Assembly (NCBI GenBank): GCA_014529385.2
Contig: CM043950.1
Span: 158,428,545-158,492,544, forward strand
Direction: 5' to 3'
From: Adiantum capillus-veneris
Taxonomy: Eukaryota > Streptophyta > Polypodiopsida > Polypodiales > Pteridaceae
DNA: 64,000 nt
The notes under the pieces were generated by a model. The model worked only from the letters and a program-made list of their open reading frames with translations. It was not told the DNA's origin and searched no databases. A program made the translations under genes and the position numbers. Shown piece by piece: positions 10,540 to 21,235 of the stretch. Every line of letters begins with the position of its first letter. The stretch's first letter is position 1.

Positions 10540-10978
10540 CTGCTCTTCCTACGCAATGAATGCCTTATAGTGCCCCCCCATAGACCCGCCAGAAGCGATT
10601 CTAGAGGAGTTAAAGCATCACTTACCCATAGGTTGGTTTTGCAGCTCCATGAAAGAAGCCATCTCCTGAGGCGCCTCTAGGCTAGGGACCCTCCACAGTA
10701 GATAATCGCTAGATACATAGCAAGCCGGTTTCTTTTTGGTGGCATTTTTATCATAAAATGGTTTTATTCAACCCCTTATGATAGCACTCATAAGAGTCAT
10801 CAAGCATGTAGAGAGTGATGGTTAGCGTCATTGTTGATCCGCCATGGAGTTCATTGTTTTTGGACATGAATGTGTTGAAACTTGAAGCCTATGTAGCTAG
10901 TTCATGAACCCATTTGTGTTTGCTGTATGGGATTTTATGTTTTGGACACCCATGGATGCTTAATTGTTCTTGTGCAAC
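10540..10978. other. no gene recognised; unidentified GC-richer block
   Basis: Bases of about 10,555-10,735 are GC-richer than their surroundings and include CGCCAGAAGCGATTCTAGAG and CGCCTCTAGGCTAGGGACC. They could be organellar or other captured DNA, but I do not recognise them. Bases 10,740-10,978 are probably intron and upstream sequence of the Rab pseudogene, ending in a splice-acceptor-like TTGTTCTTGTGCAACAG. Confidence 0.35.
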
Positions 10979-11415
10979 AGATATAGAGTAGTAACAAGTG
11001 CATACTAGAGGTGCAGTTGGAGCTATGTTGGTATATGACATCACTAAAAGGCAAACATTTGACCATATTGTTCGATGGCTAGAAGAGCTTAGGAGTCATG
11101 CTGGCAATAACATTGTGATTATGCTCATTTGTAACAAGACTGATCTAAGCACCCTTAGGGTAGTTACATCAGAGGATGCAAAGGAGTTTGCTGAGAAAGA
11201 AGGTTTGTTTTTTCTTGAGACAGCAGCTCTGGAAGCTACTAATGTGGAAAGTGCATTCTTGATGGTGCTTTCAAAGATCTATAGGATAGTCAGTAAAAAG
11301 TCTTTCATTGCGAATGAATAACATGGCAATGGCAAGGCGTCTTTCTTAACAGGTACCAAGATTTTCCTTCCAACCGAGGGCCGGAAAGTTCAAGTTGCGA
11401 AGAAGGGTTGCTATG
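10979..11415 (+). pseudogene. Rab GTPase pseudogene, RABA (Rab11-like) exon 2
   Basis: The frame starts after an acceptor-like CAACAG with YRVVTSAY, then a TAG where Rab proteins have Tyr (YYRG), then [19 protein letters not shown] and [19 protein letters not shown]. The G4 guanine-binding motif appears as CNKTD and G5 as ETAALEA. It ends [14 protein letters not shown] and, after a TAA, a tail with LTGTKI and KKGCYG resembling the hypervariable C-terminus with a prenylation-type Cys. Exon 1 (G1-G3: P-loop and switch regions) is absent, so it cannot be a working GTPase. The preserved acceptor shows that this is a DNA-level copy and not a processed one. It lies within the giant element, upstream of the palindrome. 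Confidence 0.85.
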
Positions 11416-11796
11416 GGACAGTGTGGGTGATTGTTGAGGCAAACAATCGTTGTGTGCTACAGCTATATCTCTGTACATTTGCTGCCATTTTGAAAGGTTT
11501 TGCAGAGCAAAGCCCCTTGTTTATATTGATTATGTCAACATAATCATGGAAAAAAATTTAAAAGAGGTTTGTTGACATTCAAAGTCAAGGTATACCTCAC
11601 TACTGTATCTAATTTAGTTCTAGCTTTATACAATCTACAAGGGTGGATGCATGAATAGGTGGACCAAAAACCTTGTCCCGGACAGAGGTTTTATAACCGG
11701 TACATAAAACCATCTCTATTAGTTCAATTCAATATATTCTTTTGAATAGATTTTTAATTAAATATAGAATTTCCACAGGTTTTTGTTAAATATAGA

Positions 11797-11922
11797 AGAC
11801 GGCTCTGTACCTCTTAACTATGCACGTCAACCAGCTCTTTACACCATTACTATTTCCACGTCTCTTTTTCAAATATAGAAGACGGCTCTGTAGCTCTTAA
11901 CTATGCACGTCAGCCAACTCTT
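11797..11922. repeat. 77-bp direct repeat in the 5' leader of the transposase gene
   Basis: A unit with AAATATAGAAGACGGCTCTG, CTCTTAACTATGCACGTCA and AGCTCTTT or ACTCTTT occurs twice, starting near 11,796 and 11,873. The same duplication is present in the right arm near 31,085-31,205, so it predates the palindrome. It lies about 160-290 bp upstream of the start codon and could hold promoter elements; no clear TATA box was seen. Confidence 0.75.
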
Positions 11923-12081
11923 TGTCTTCCCGCTCTCTCGTTTTCCTGTCTCTCTCTAACTCTCTGTGTAGGAGCACATATTGTTGTTTTACTTTGTAGG
12001 CCTATCACACATCTATTGCTGTCATATACTTCTCTTGCTCTCTGTAGGCCTATCACCTCGCTCAATCTCTCCCTCTCTAGC

Positions 12082-15000
12082 ATGGAGCAAGAATCTCACA
12101 TTGTATGTGACTACTCTCAGCCTCACTGTGAACTCTGTGCTAGGTATGTTGTTGATGTGGTCAAGGAATATCATGCTAGGAGAAAGAGGGAGCAGCGTGC
12201 TAAGAACAAGCTTGAGCAGGTAGCACGTGAGGAAGATAATGATCAAAATGGTGCTGATGATGCAAAGCGTCAAAGACTTTGCAATGACCTTGTTATGCTC
12301 TTCAATCGGCGTACAAAGGCCCTCGATGTTGCATCACGCTCAGATATTTTGTGCAAGTTTGTCAATCATCCTTCTCTTGGCGACCTTGAAATGCCCAGGG
12401 CACAAACAACCTTCGTTGAAGCCATACGCAACACAATAGATGCAATCAAATTACCCAAGAGCGGACAGGAGCTCTTTCTTAAAAGGTTCATCACCACAAT
12501 GCTTATGAATGTTGAGTGTACATCTACCTCAAAAGTGAATGTTTCAGCTACATCTAAGTTGCTAAATTTTCACAAGAGGAACTTCATAGCTACAAAAAAT
12601 CGGTTGAGGGCAGCAGGTGATGGCAATTTGCCAATCTCTTTGTGTGATCGACAGCCCATGGATAGTGGCTTCATAACACCTAATGAGAAAGAGTTGATCT
12701 TCTCTTTTTGGATGTCTAACACTCGTGTTTCACCCAATAAGAAGGATGTGTGCAGAAAGCGTATTGGAAGAAATTCATATGTCAAACATCCTATGCATCT
12801 TCTTGAACAATCTCAGGTAATAACTTGCTTCACTATATCCATTTTTGTTTTCTAATATTTGCATTCATGACCTATATTCTCTATAAATGGGTTGATAAGA
12901 GTAGATATGAAATCGGATATGAAGGAAGTTATAAATGGAAATAAGGGGAATCTGTATTTGGTCCTAGACTAAGAGTAGATAAATATTGGATGTGAAGGAG
13001 AATATAAATGGAAACATAGATTTTATCATACGCGTATGTTTGTTGAAACATACGTTTGCAGACGCATACTTTCACACGCATATGATATGTATAAACTGGT
13101 TAGGTAAAAAACTGGTTTACATAACCAGTAAAAATCTTCTAACACCTATTTCTCACTGGTATACATAGTGGTTAAGTGTTCACATGTACTCATCAAGTGT
13201 TCACATGTAATGTTTGTCATGTCAGATAGGTAAAAAACATATCTGTTTGAAAGGAAAATACTGGTTTACATATCCAATAATTTTTTTTGTACACTTATTT
13301 CTCACTGGTATACATCGTGATTAAGTCCTCACATGTACTAGTTAGGTAAATAACATACCGATTTTAAATGAAAAGACTGGTTTACATTAGCAGTCAGAAC
13401 ATTTGAACTGGTTGACACTTATATACCACTGGTACATACCAAGGACATGTGTTCATTTTTTTTAACACATTTTTCTCACTGGTATACATCGTGGTTAAGT
13501 GATTACATGTACTGGCTAGTAAATAACATAGCTGTTTTAAATAAAAAGACTGGTTTACATCAACAATAAGAATATTTGAACAAGTTGACACTTATATACC
13601 ACTGGTATGTACCAAGGACATGTGTTAATTTCTTTTAACATTAATTTCTCACTAGTATACATCGTGGTTAAGTGCTCACTTGTACTGGTTAGGTAAATAA
13701 CATACCGGTTTTAAATGAAAAGACTGGTTTACATCGGCAGTGAGAACATTTGCACTGGTTGACACTTATATACCACTGGAACGTAACAAGGACATGTGTT
13801 CATTTTTTTAACCCTTATTTTTCACTGGTACACCTCATGGGTAAGTGCTCACATGTACTGGTTAGGTAAATAACATACCAGTTTTAAATGAAAAGACTGG
13901 GTTACATCAGCAGTAAGAACATTTGCACTGGTTGACACTTATATACCACTGGTACGTACCAATGACATGTGTTAATTTTCTTTAACACTTATTTCTCATA
14001 GATATACATCGTGGTTAAGTGCTCACATGTAATGATTAGGTAAATAACATACCGGTTTTAAATGAAAAGACTGGTTTACATCAGCAGTCAGAACATTTGA
14101 ACTGGTTGACACTTATATACCACTGGTACGTACCAAGGACATGTGTTCATTTTTTTAACCCTTATTTTTCACTGGTACACATCATGGGTAAGTGCTCACA
14201 TGTACTGGTTAGGTAAATAACATACCGGTTTTAAATGAAAAAACTGGTTTACATTAGCAGTAAGAACGTTTGAACTGGTTGACACTTATATACCACTGGT
14301 ACGTACCAATGGCATGTGTTCATTCTTTTTAACACTTATTTATCACTGGTATACATCGTGGTTAAGTGCTCACTTGTACTCGTTAGGTAAATAACATACC
14401 GGTTGTAAATGAAAAGACTGGTTTACATCAGTAGTAAGAACGTTTTCACTGGTTAACACTTATATACCACTGGTACGTACCAAGGACATGTGTTCATATA
14501 TACTGGTTTACCTAACCAATTAAGTGAAAAAACATAGTGGTTTAAAATAAAAATACTGGTTTATAGTAATGTAACAGTTTTCCTCAAAACCTACAGTTTT
14601 CTTCAATGTTCTTTAACCATATATGTCTTTCATTTTAGGTGGAGCTCTTTCACAACTTCAAAGAACAATACCCTGAAATTGTAATAAGGCAGTGGGCGTT
14701 TGAGTACATGAAGCCATATTTTGTGCGAAATTTGAGAGACCGATATACTTGCTGTTGCATTTCACATGTTCAAATGTCCTTCCTAAAGGATGCCATAAAT
14801 CACATGCGAAGTTCTATATTCGGTCTGCATGGAAAAGCTTGCCATTGTCAATGCAACATATGCAAAGACAATGGTGGATGCAAGGCACCAAAAAACCCTA
14901 TCAAGAGTGTAACAGCCTATACTCAATACCAATTGCAGCCAAACTACCCAAAGATAGACTGTGCTACAGATGTTGTGGCATTATTGAGACGGACCTTGTC

Positions 15001-15712
15001 AGATGGTGCTATAGCCACCTATGCATCCCAGGCTTGTTATGTAAGCAAGATTTTTTGGGTGATTGAATTGAGAGATGTCGAAAGGGGAAAAAATTGGGAT
15101 GTGAAGGTTGTAAAAAATACCCGCTCAATGCACTCTGTTTCTGCATATTCAGAGCATGATACAACTGCTTTGAGAACACGTTCACTGTCTTGTTTCTGTA
15201 GTGCATGTAAACAGGAAAAGTGGAGGAGATGTGTGAGCAAGTCACACGTTCCTTTCTGGACATACCTTATTTTGGAGCCTACAGAAGAAGGGGAAGACGA
15301 TGACGACGAAATAAATGAGGATGCAACATATGAAGGACACTATGAAACCCTTAGTCAAGCTCTTATTGTTGGTGATACTTTTGTTGTTCCCGCACCAAAT
15401 GACAATGAAGAAAAAGTGGATTTCTATATAGTGAAATGCATTGCAGCTATTCAAGAGTTTCATTCAGACGCTGAAGATGACTAGGGCAATATCATTGGGC
15501 GAGGATCCTATGCTATCAAAGGGTTTTACTATCGTATGATAAATGAGTAGACCTACAAGCTTTTGGACAAAAAGCCAGAGGTGTTCATATATTCACATCT
15601 TGTTCGGGCAATGAAAATCCCCATGATACCCCATGCCAGCAACTCAATACTATATACAATATCACTTGATGTCAGTGAGTCTATCTACAATAGTATGCCT
15701 TTTGAGCTATAA
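12082..15712 (+). pseudogene. DDE-type transposase-like gene, left-arm copy, catalytic core deleted
   Basis: Exon 1 (12,082-12,816) encodes a Cys/His cluster near the N-terminus (CDYSQPHCELC), then a basic stretch (RRKREQRAKNK), and ends at a donor CTCAG|GTAATA. A 1.8-kb intron filled with a minisatellite follows. Exon 2 starts at 14,639 after TTTTAG with VELFHNFKEQYPEI and YMKPYFVRN, the Cys-rich CHCQCNICKDNGGC, then jumps into sequence that in the right arm lies about 1 kb further on (QYQLQP). The C-terminal part has TRSMHSVSAY and LSCFCSACKQEKWRRC, then an acidic run. In-frame stops are TAG at 15,482 and TAG at 15,548; the frame then runs to TAA at 15,710. An in-frame upstream ATG at 12,016 is conserved in both arms, so the start is uncertain. 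The deletion removes all three acidic motifs seen in the right copy, so this copy cannot catalyse transposition. Confidence 0.75.
13080..14530. repeat. about 174-bp intronic minisatellite, left arm
   Basis: Some seven full units plus degenerate leading copies fill most of intron 1. The landmark GGACATGTGTT or a close variant recurs near 13,443, 13,617, 13,791, 13,965, 14,139, 14,314 and 14,488. Each unit also holds AACATACCGGTTTTAAATG, GTTGACACTTATATACCACT and TATACATCGTGGTTAAGTG. The units are rich in ACTGGT and ACCGGT words. The right arm holds the same array with the same number of landmarks. Confidence 0.92.
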
Positions 15713-15776
15713 CCATCTTAAGAAATGCATAATGCATAATTTTGTGTATATCTGCCTATTACTATAAAATGAACTG

Positions 15777-16310
<534 letters not shown>

Positions 16311-16488
16311 CTTTTATTTGCAATATACTTAATTCAAATATAGAATACAACGTATTTCCGTGCAACTTGCTTGTAAATGTATTATACATGAATTCTGTTA
16401 CATTGATTGAGCCTTTTGGCTGAGTAATTCTCCATTTACATCCATCGACAAAAAAATACATCGACAAAAGTCTCCCACTTCACAGACT

Positions 16489-16647
16489 TTATGAAGCTTT
16501 CTTTTTATATAAAAAATCTGTTCCTTTCTTCTTGAAAAAGTCAATCCGCCATTTCCAATAAAAACGACGCACATAGGTGTCGTCAGGTTGTCCATCTACA
16601 CAAATTACAGTCCTCTTTGTATACTCAATTATGTCCTTAGAGTACAA
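16489..16647 (-). other. coding-like tail after the FCP1-like stop codon
   Basis: Directly after the TAG the same frame reads LYSKDIIEYTKRTVICVDGQ, then a basic-aromatic stretch with YWKWRIDFFKKK, ending at TAA. The right arm has the same TAG and nearly the same tail (19,097-19,256). Either the stop is an old nonsense mutation present before the palindrome formed, or the tail is used by readthrough or splicing. The sequence alone cannot decide. Confidence 0.5.
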
Positions 16648-17370
16648 CTAGTGTGCCAGCCAGTTTATGACAGTGGTTGACAGAAAACAGGCACGCACTT
16701 CTTTAGACTGCTTTTCTAGCTTGGGAAAAACAAGAAATGACCCCAATGGATTAAACATTAGCTTATATCCAGAATCATCAAAGATAAGTGTGTCAGGTGG
16801 TAGGTCAGGAAAATTTTCGAGATTCTTGTGGAACACCGGTTTATCTGTCGCGCCCAATTTAAAAGGGGCCCTTGTGCACTGCACCTGACTTACCACTCTA
16901 TTGAATCTTTTGTGGTGGTCAGGGAACACTGTTGCTAGCGTGCGTTTGAGCTTCTCAGACTCGCAGCAGCTCCATATCCACACTTCGAACCATCTGAAAC
17001 AAAAATTCAGAAACACTTCTGCATCGGGCCTTACCCAAAACTGTGTATCCCCTTCAACAACATACCGCATTTCTGGCCAGTGGGGCAATTCTTCACCATA
17101 TTTTCCATCAAATTTCTTGAGCAGTAATCCATTAAGGTCCAAAATGAGAACCCTACGCTGGATGCTCAACGGAGGTGGTGGCTTTGGCCATATCAGTGGG
17201 ATTCTTTTAATTAGTCTATACCATAGAGGAAACACGAGCACTGCAGGAGACAACACACAATTCCATATTGCACGAATGTCAGCCCTGCCATTCTGCTTGT
17301 CAGCCCTGAACCTATCTGCAAGGCGCCATTCTTCAACTGAAAACATATCTGCAGATGCAAAATTACACAA
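16648..17370 (-). CDS. FCP1/HAD-like phosphatase homologue
   Basis: The exon begins after an acceptor GCATCTGCAG at about 17,348 (or at an ATG at 17,370) and encodes about 233-240 aa. After RRVLILDLNGLLLKK comes the region of HAD motif I: the FCP1 signature DxDxT appears as DLNGL, so the first Asp is kept and the second is Asn. Further on: WVRPDAEVFLNFCF, VWIWSCCESEKL (motif II area), then DTLIFDDSGYKLMFNPLGS (motif III, DD). FCP1-like domains dephosphorylate Ser/Thr residues, for example on the RNA polymerase II C-terminal domain. Plant relatives with LDLNGLL exist from memory, so this may be a normal subfamily feature or a loss of activity. TAG at 16,648 ends the ORF, but the same frame continues with coding-like text to TAA at 16,489. 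The gene is convergent to the transposase gene. No membrane segment is certain. Confidence 0.75.
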   Translation of the reverse strand: MCNFASADMFSVEEWRLADRFRADKQNGRADIRAIWNCVLSPAVLVFPLWYRLIKRIPLIWPKPPPPLSIQRRVLILDLNGLLLKKFDGKYGEELPHWPEMRYVVEGDTQFWVRPDAEVFLNFCFRWFEVWIWSCCESEKLKRTLATVFPDHHKRFNRVVSQVQCTRAPFKLGATDKPVFHKNLENFPDLPPDTLIFDDSGYKLMFNPLGSFLVFPKLEKQSKEVRACFLSTTVINWLAH

Positions 17371-17537
17371 GACTCAAATTTAAATATGCAATTAGGACAT
17401 ATCTATAGATTGAAATCATACAATAAAAACACACGATGTTCAAAAATTAGGCAGAAGATGAAAGAGACGTCGAATGGGAAAGAAAGTTATATTAATTTCA
17501 GAAGTGGTTACATAAAAAGAAACATGGGGGGGGCAAA

Positions 17538-18553
17538 CTATGATCTTTTGCAGGCTCTGGGTTTAGGGTCAGAATTTGTGCCGGTATTCAGCATCTCCTT
17601 AGTGTCTTCTATGTCCATCTCCTCTTCTGGCTGCCCCTGGGTCTCTTCCTCTTCCTTGCTTTTTTGCTCCATTTCAGGCTTCTTATCTCCAGTCTTCTCG
17701 TTTTTTTTTCTTTTTGCCTTTCTTATATGCTGAGCAAGGGTCTCCTTGGGACTTCCCTCCAGCCTGACATCTACACGACCATCATCTTTAGAAAGCTGTG
17801 CAGCAAGAGATCACTTATTAGAGCCATAATCAATGAAAAAACTTACTCTTGCCACGTTGGCCTCGTTTTCTCGGGGTCTTTGATCTTGTCACCCGCACGC
17901 CAATGTCTAGCAACACATCGTCTTCCTCATTCTGGGTTTTCTCTTCAGCACCAATCGTACTCTGCTCCTTTACCTCAAAGTTTTGTTCTTCTTCTGTTGT
18001 TTCCAAAACAGGTTTCTCAGCATTACCAGGGACATTTTCATCAAGTAATACCTCCACAGGTGTCTTGTATGCAGGCGTCACTGCATTGTTCCTTGTGTAT
18101 TTATCGGTAGTAGTTTTGAAGCAGCTTGACTCTGAAAAAACATCAGAGAAGACAAAAATCAACCACCTAATTACCCATTGAAACAATTTTCTCACCTGTT
18201 TTTGGGCATGGTTCAACTAGCTTCTTCTTTAGAAGGGATTGGTCTTCTGCAAAAATAACTCCGAGGCAATCCTTAAGCATGCACTTTCCTTTCTCAGCCA
18301 AGTGAGCATAGCAGAATGCATGGTATGCATGTGAACAAGGCAATAGAACAACATGGCTTGAGCGATTGTGATCATGAATTTTTACACCACAAGCATTGCA
18401 CACATCAATGAGAAAAACACTATGTCCAGGAGCTAAAACTCGTGCAGGCAAGACTATGGTTTCAGGTAGCATTGGTTGACTAATCATGCCTGTCACAAAC
18501 GTGACATAGAGACCAAAGGTTTCCTCACGGTCCAAGCATTTGGATAATTCTTC
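17538..18553 (-). CDS. RING-finger protein gene, 5' end missing
   Basis: Three exons can be joined in frame on the minus strand: 18,553-18,196, 18,131-17,847 and about 17,785-17,538, with a 64-bp first visible intron (GTGAGA...TTTTTCAG). Exon A encodes a RING-like metal site: CNACGVKIHDH, about 11 residues, PCSHAYHAFCYAHL, then CMLKDC, compatible with a C3H2C3-type zinc site of E3 ubiquitin ligases. Exons B and C encode an acidic linker, a basic cluster (VTRSKTPRKRGQRGK), a Lys-rich stretch and an acidic C-terminus, suggesting a nuclear protein. Exon A starts at an acceptor (TTGCCTACAG), so more exons lay upstream, but about 215 bp further the right arm of the palindrome begins. The gene is therefore truncated. 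Splice sites are by eye; the exon B/C join is the weakest. Confidence 0.65.
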
Positions 18554-18589
18554 CTGTAGGCAAGAGACCTCTGTTATCAGACAATGTCA

Positions 18590-18768
18590 AACAGGTATAA
18601 AATCGGTATGAATGCTTGAAAATCGGTATAATGATGTTATCATACCGGTATGATTACATCCTGCTGGTATGATGTTATCCCACCAGTATAATGTTATTAT
18701 ACTGGATAGTATAAAATCATACCGGTAGGATAACATCCAGTAACATCATACCGGTAGGATAACATCCG
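18590..18768. repeat. ACCGGTA-type short repeats at the palindrome centre
   Basis: Repeated words CATACCGGTA, GGATAACATCC, CCACCAGTATAATG and TTATACTGG lie within the intron upstream of the first visible RING exon. They end exactly where the right arm begins (GGATATGGAGCT). The stretch is rich in small palindromes and is the junction where the inverted copy was joined. Confidence 0.75.
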
Positions 18769-19256
18769 GATATGGAGCTACTGGGAGTTTGAGAAGCTCA
18801 AACGCACGCTAGCGACAGTGTTCCCTGACCACCACAAAAGATTCAATAGAGTGGTCAGTCAGGCGCAGTGCACAAGGGCCCCTTTTAAATTGGGCGCGAC
18901 AGATAAACCGATGTTCCACAAGAATCTCGAAAATTTTCTTGACCTACCACCTGACACACTTATCTTTGATGATTCTGGATATAAGCTAATGTTTAATCCA
19001 TTGGGGTCATTTCTTGTTTTTCCCAAGGTAGAAAAGCAGTCTAAAGAAGTGCGCGCCCGTTTTCTGTCAACCATTGTCATAAACTGGCTGGCACACTAGT
19101 TGTACTCTAAGGACATAATTGAGTATACAAAGAGGACTGTAATTTGTGCAGACGGACAACCTGACGACACCTATGTGCGTCGTTTTTATTGGAAATGGCG
19201 GATTGACTTTTTCAAGAAGAAAGGAACAGATTTTTTATATAAAAAGAAAGCTTCAT
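18769..19256 (+). pseudogene. FCP1-like gene, 3' fragment in the right arm
   Basis: Inverted copy of the last part of the FCP1-like gene. The longest clean frame runs from 18,818 (FPDHHKRFNRVVSQ) through DTLIFDDSGYKLMFN to TAG at 19,097-19,099, then the coding-like tail to TAA at about 19,256. The motif I half is missing because the palindrome junction falls just upstream. Several amino-acid differences from the left copy (for example a Met for Val after KLGATDKP) show independent drift. Confidence 0.85.
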
Positions 19257-19439
19257 AAATTCTGTGAAGTGGGCTACTTTTGTCGATGTATTTTTTTGTC
19301 GATGGATGTAAATGGAGAATTACTCAGTCAAAAGGCTCAATCAATGTAACAGAATTCATGTATAATACATTTACAAGAAAGTTGCACGGAAATACGTTGT
19401 ATTCTATATTTGAAGTATATTGCAAATAAAAGGAGAGAG

Positions 19440-20527
<1,088 letters not shown>

Positions 20528-21125
20528 AGTTCAGTTTACAGTAATAGGCAGATATACACAAAATTATGCATTATGCATTTCTTAAGATGGTTACAGCTCA
20601 AAAGGCCTACTATTGTAGATAGACTCACTGACATCAAGTGATATTGTATATAGTTTTGAGTTGTTGGGATGGGGTATCATGGGGATTTTGATTGCCCGAA
20701 CAAGATGTGAATATATGAACACCTCTGTCTTTTTGTCCAAAAGCTCGTAGGTCTGCTCATTTATCATACGATAGTAAAACCCTTTGATAGCATAGGATCC
20801 TCACCCAATGATATTGCCCCAGTCATCTTCAGTGTCTGAATGAAACTCTTGAATAGCTGCAGCGCATTTCACTATATAGAAATCCACTTTTTCTTTAGTG
20901 TCATTTGGTGCGGGAACAGCAAAATTATCATCAACAATAAGAGCTTGACTGAGGGTGTCATAGTGTCCTTCATATGCTACATCCTCATTTATTTCGTCGT
21001 CATCGTCTTCCCCTTCTTCTGTAGGCTCCAAAATAAGGTATGTCCAGAAAGGAACGTGTGACTTGCTCACACATCTCCTCCACTTTTCCTGTTTACATGC
21101 ACTGTAGAAACTAGACAGTGAACGT

Positions 21126-21235
21126 GTTCTCAAAGCAGTTGTATCATGCTCTGAATATGCAGAAACAAGACAGTGAAAGTGTTCTCAAAGCAGTTGTATC
21201 ATGCTTTGAATATGCAGAAACAGAGTGCATTGAGC
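21126..21235. repeat. 55-bp tandem duplication in transposase exon 4
   Basis: GTTCTCAAAGCAGTTGTATC starts at 21,126 and again at 21,181. The left arm has the unit once. Because 55 is not a multiple of three, it shifts the reading frame of the right-arm copy. Confidence 0.9.

Noticed and set aside
10555-10735. Plastid or mitochondrial DNA insertion
   Set aside because: The block is GC-richer than its surroundings, but I recognise no organellar gene in it.
13080-14530. CRISPR-like array (regular repeats)
   Set aside because: Units are 174 bp, contiguous, without unique spacers, inside an intron of a eukaryotic gene.
16667-17383. Plus-strand ORFs opposite the FCP1-like gene (16,667-16,888 and 16,901-17,383)
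   Set aside because: They are shadows of the minus-strand coding frame, which carries the recognisable HAD motifs.
17386-18181. Plus-strand ORFs opposite the RING gene
   Set aside because: Low-complexity Ser/Leu-rich text mirrors the acidic minus-strand exons; the minus strand has the Cys/His zinc pattern and matching splice sites.
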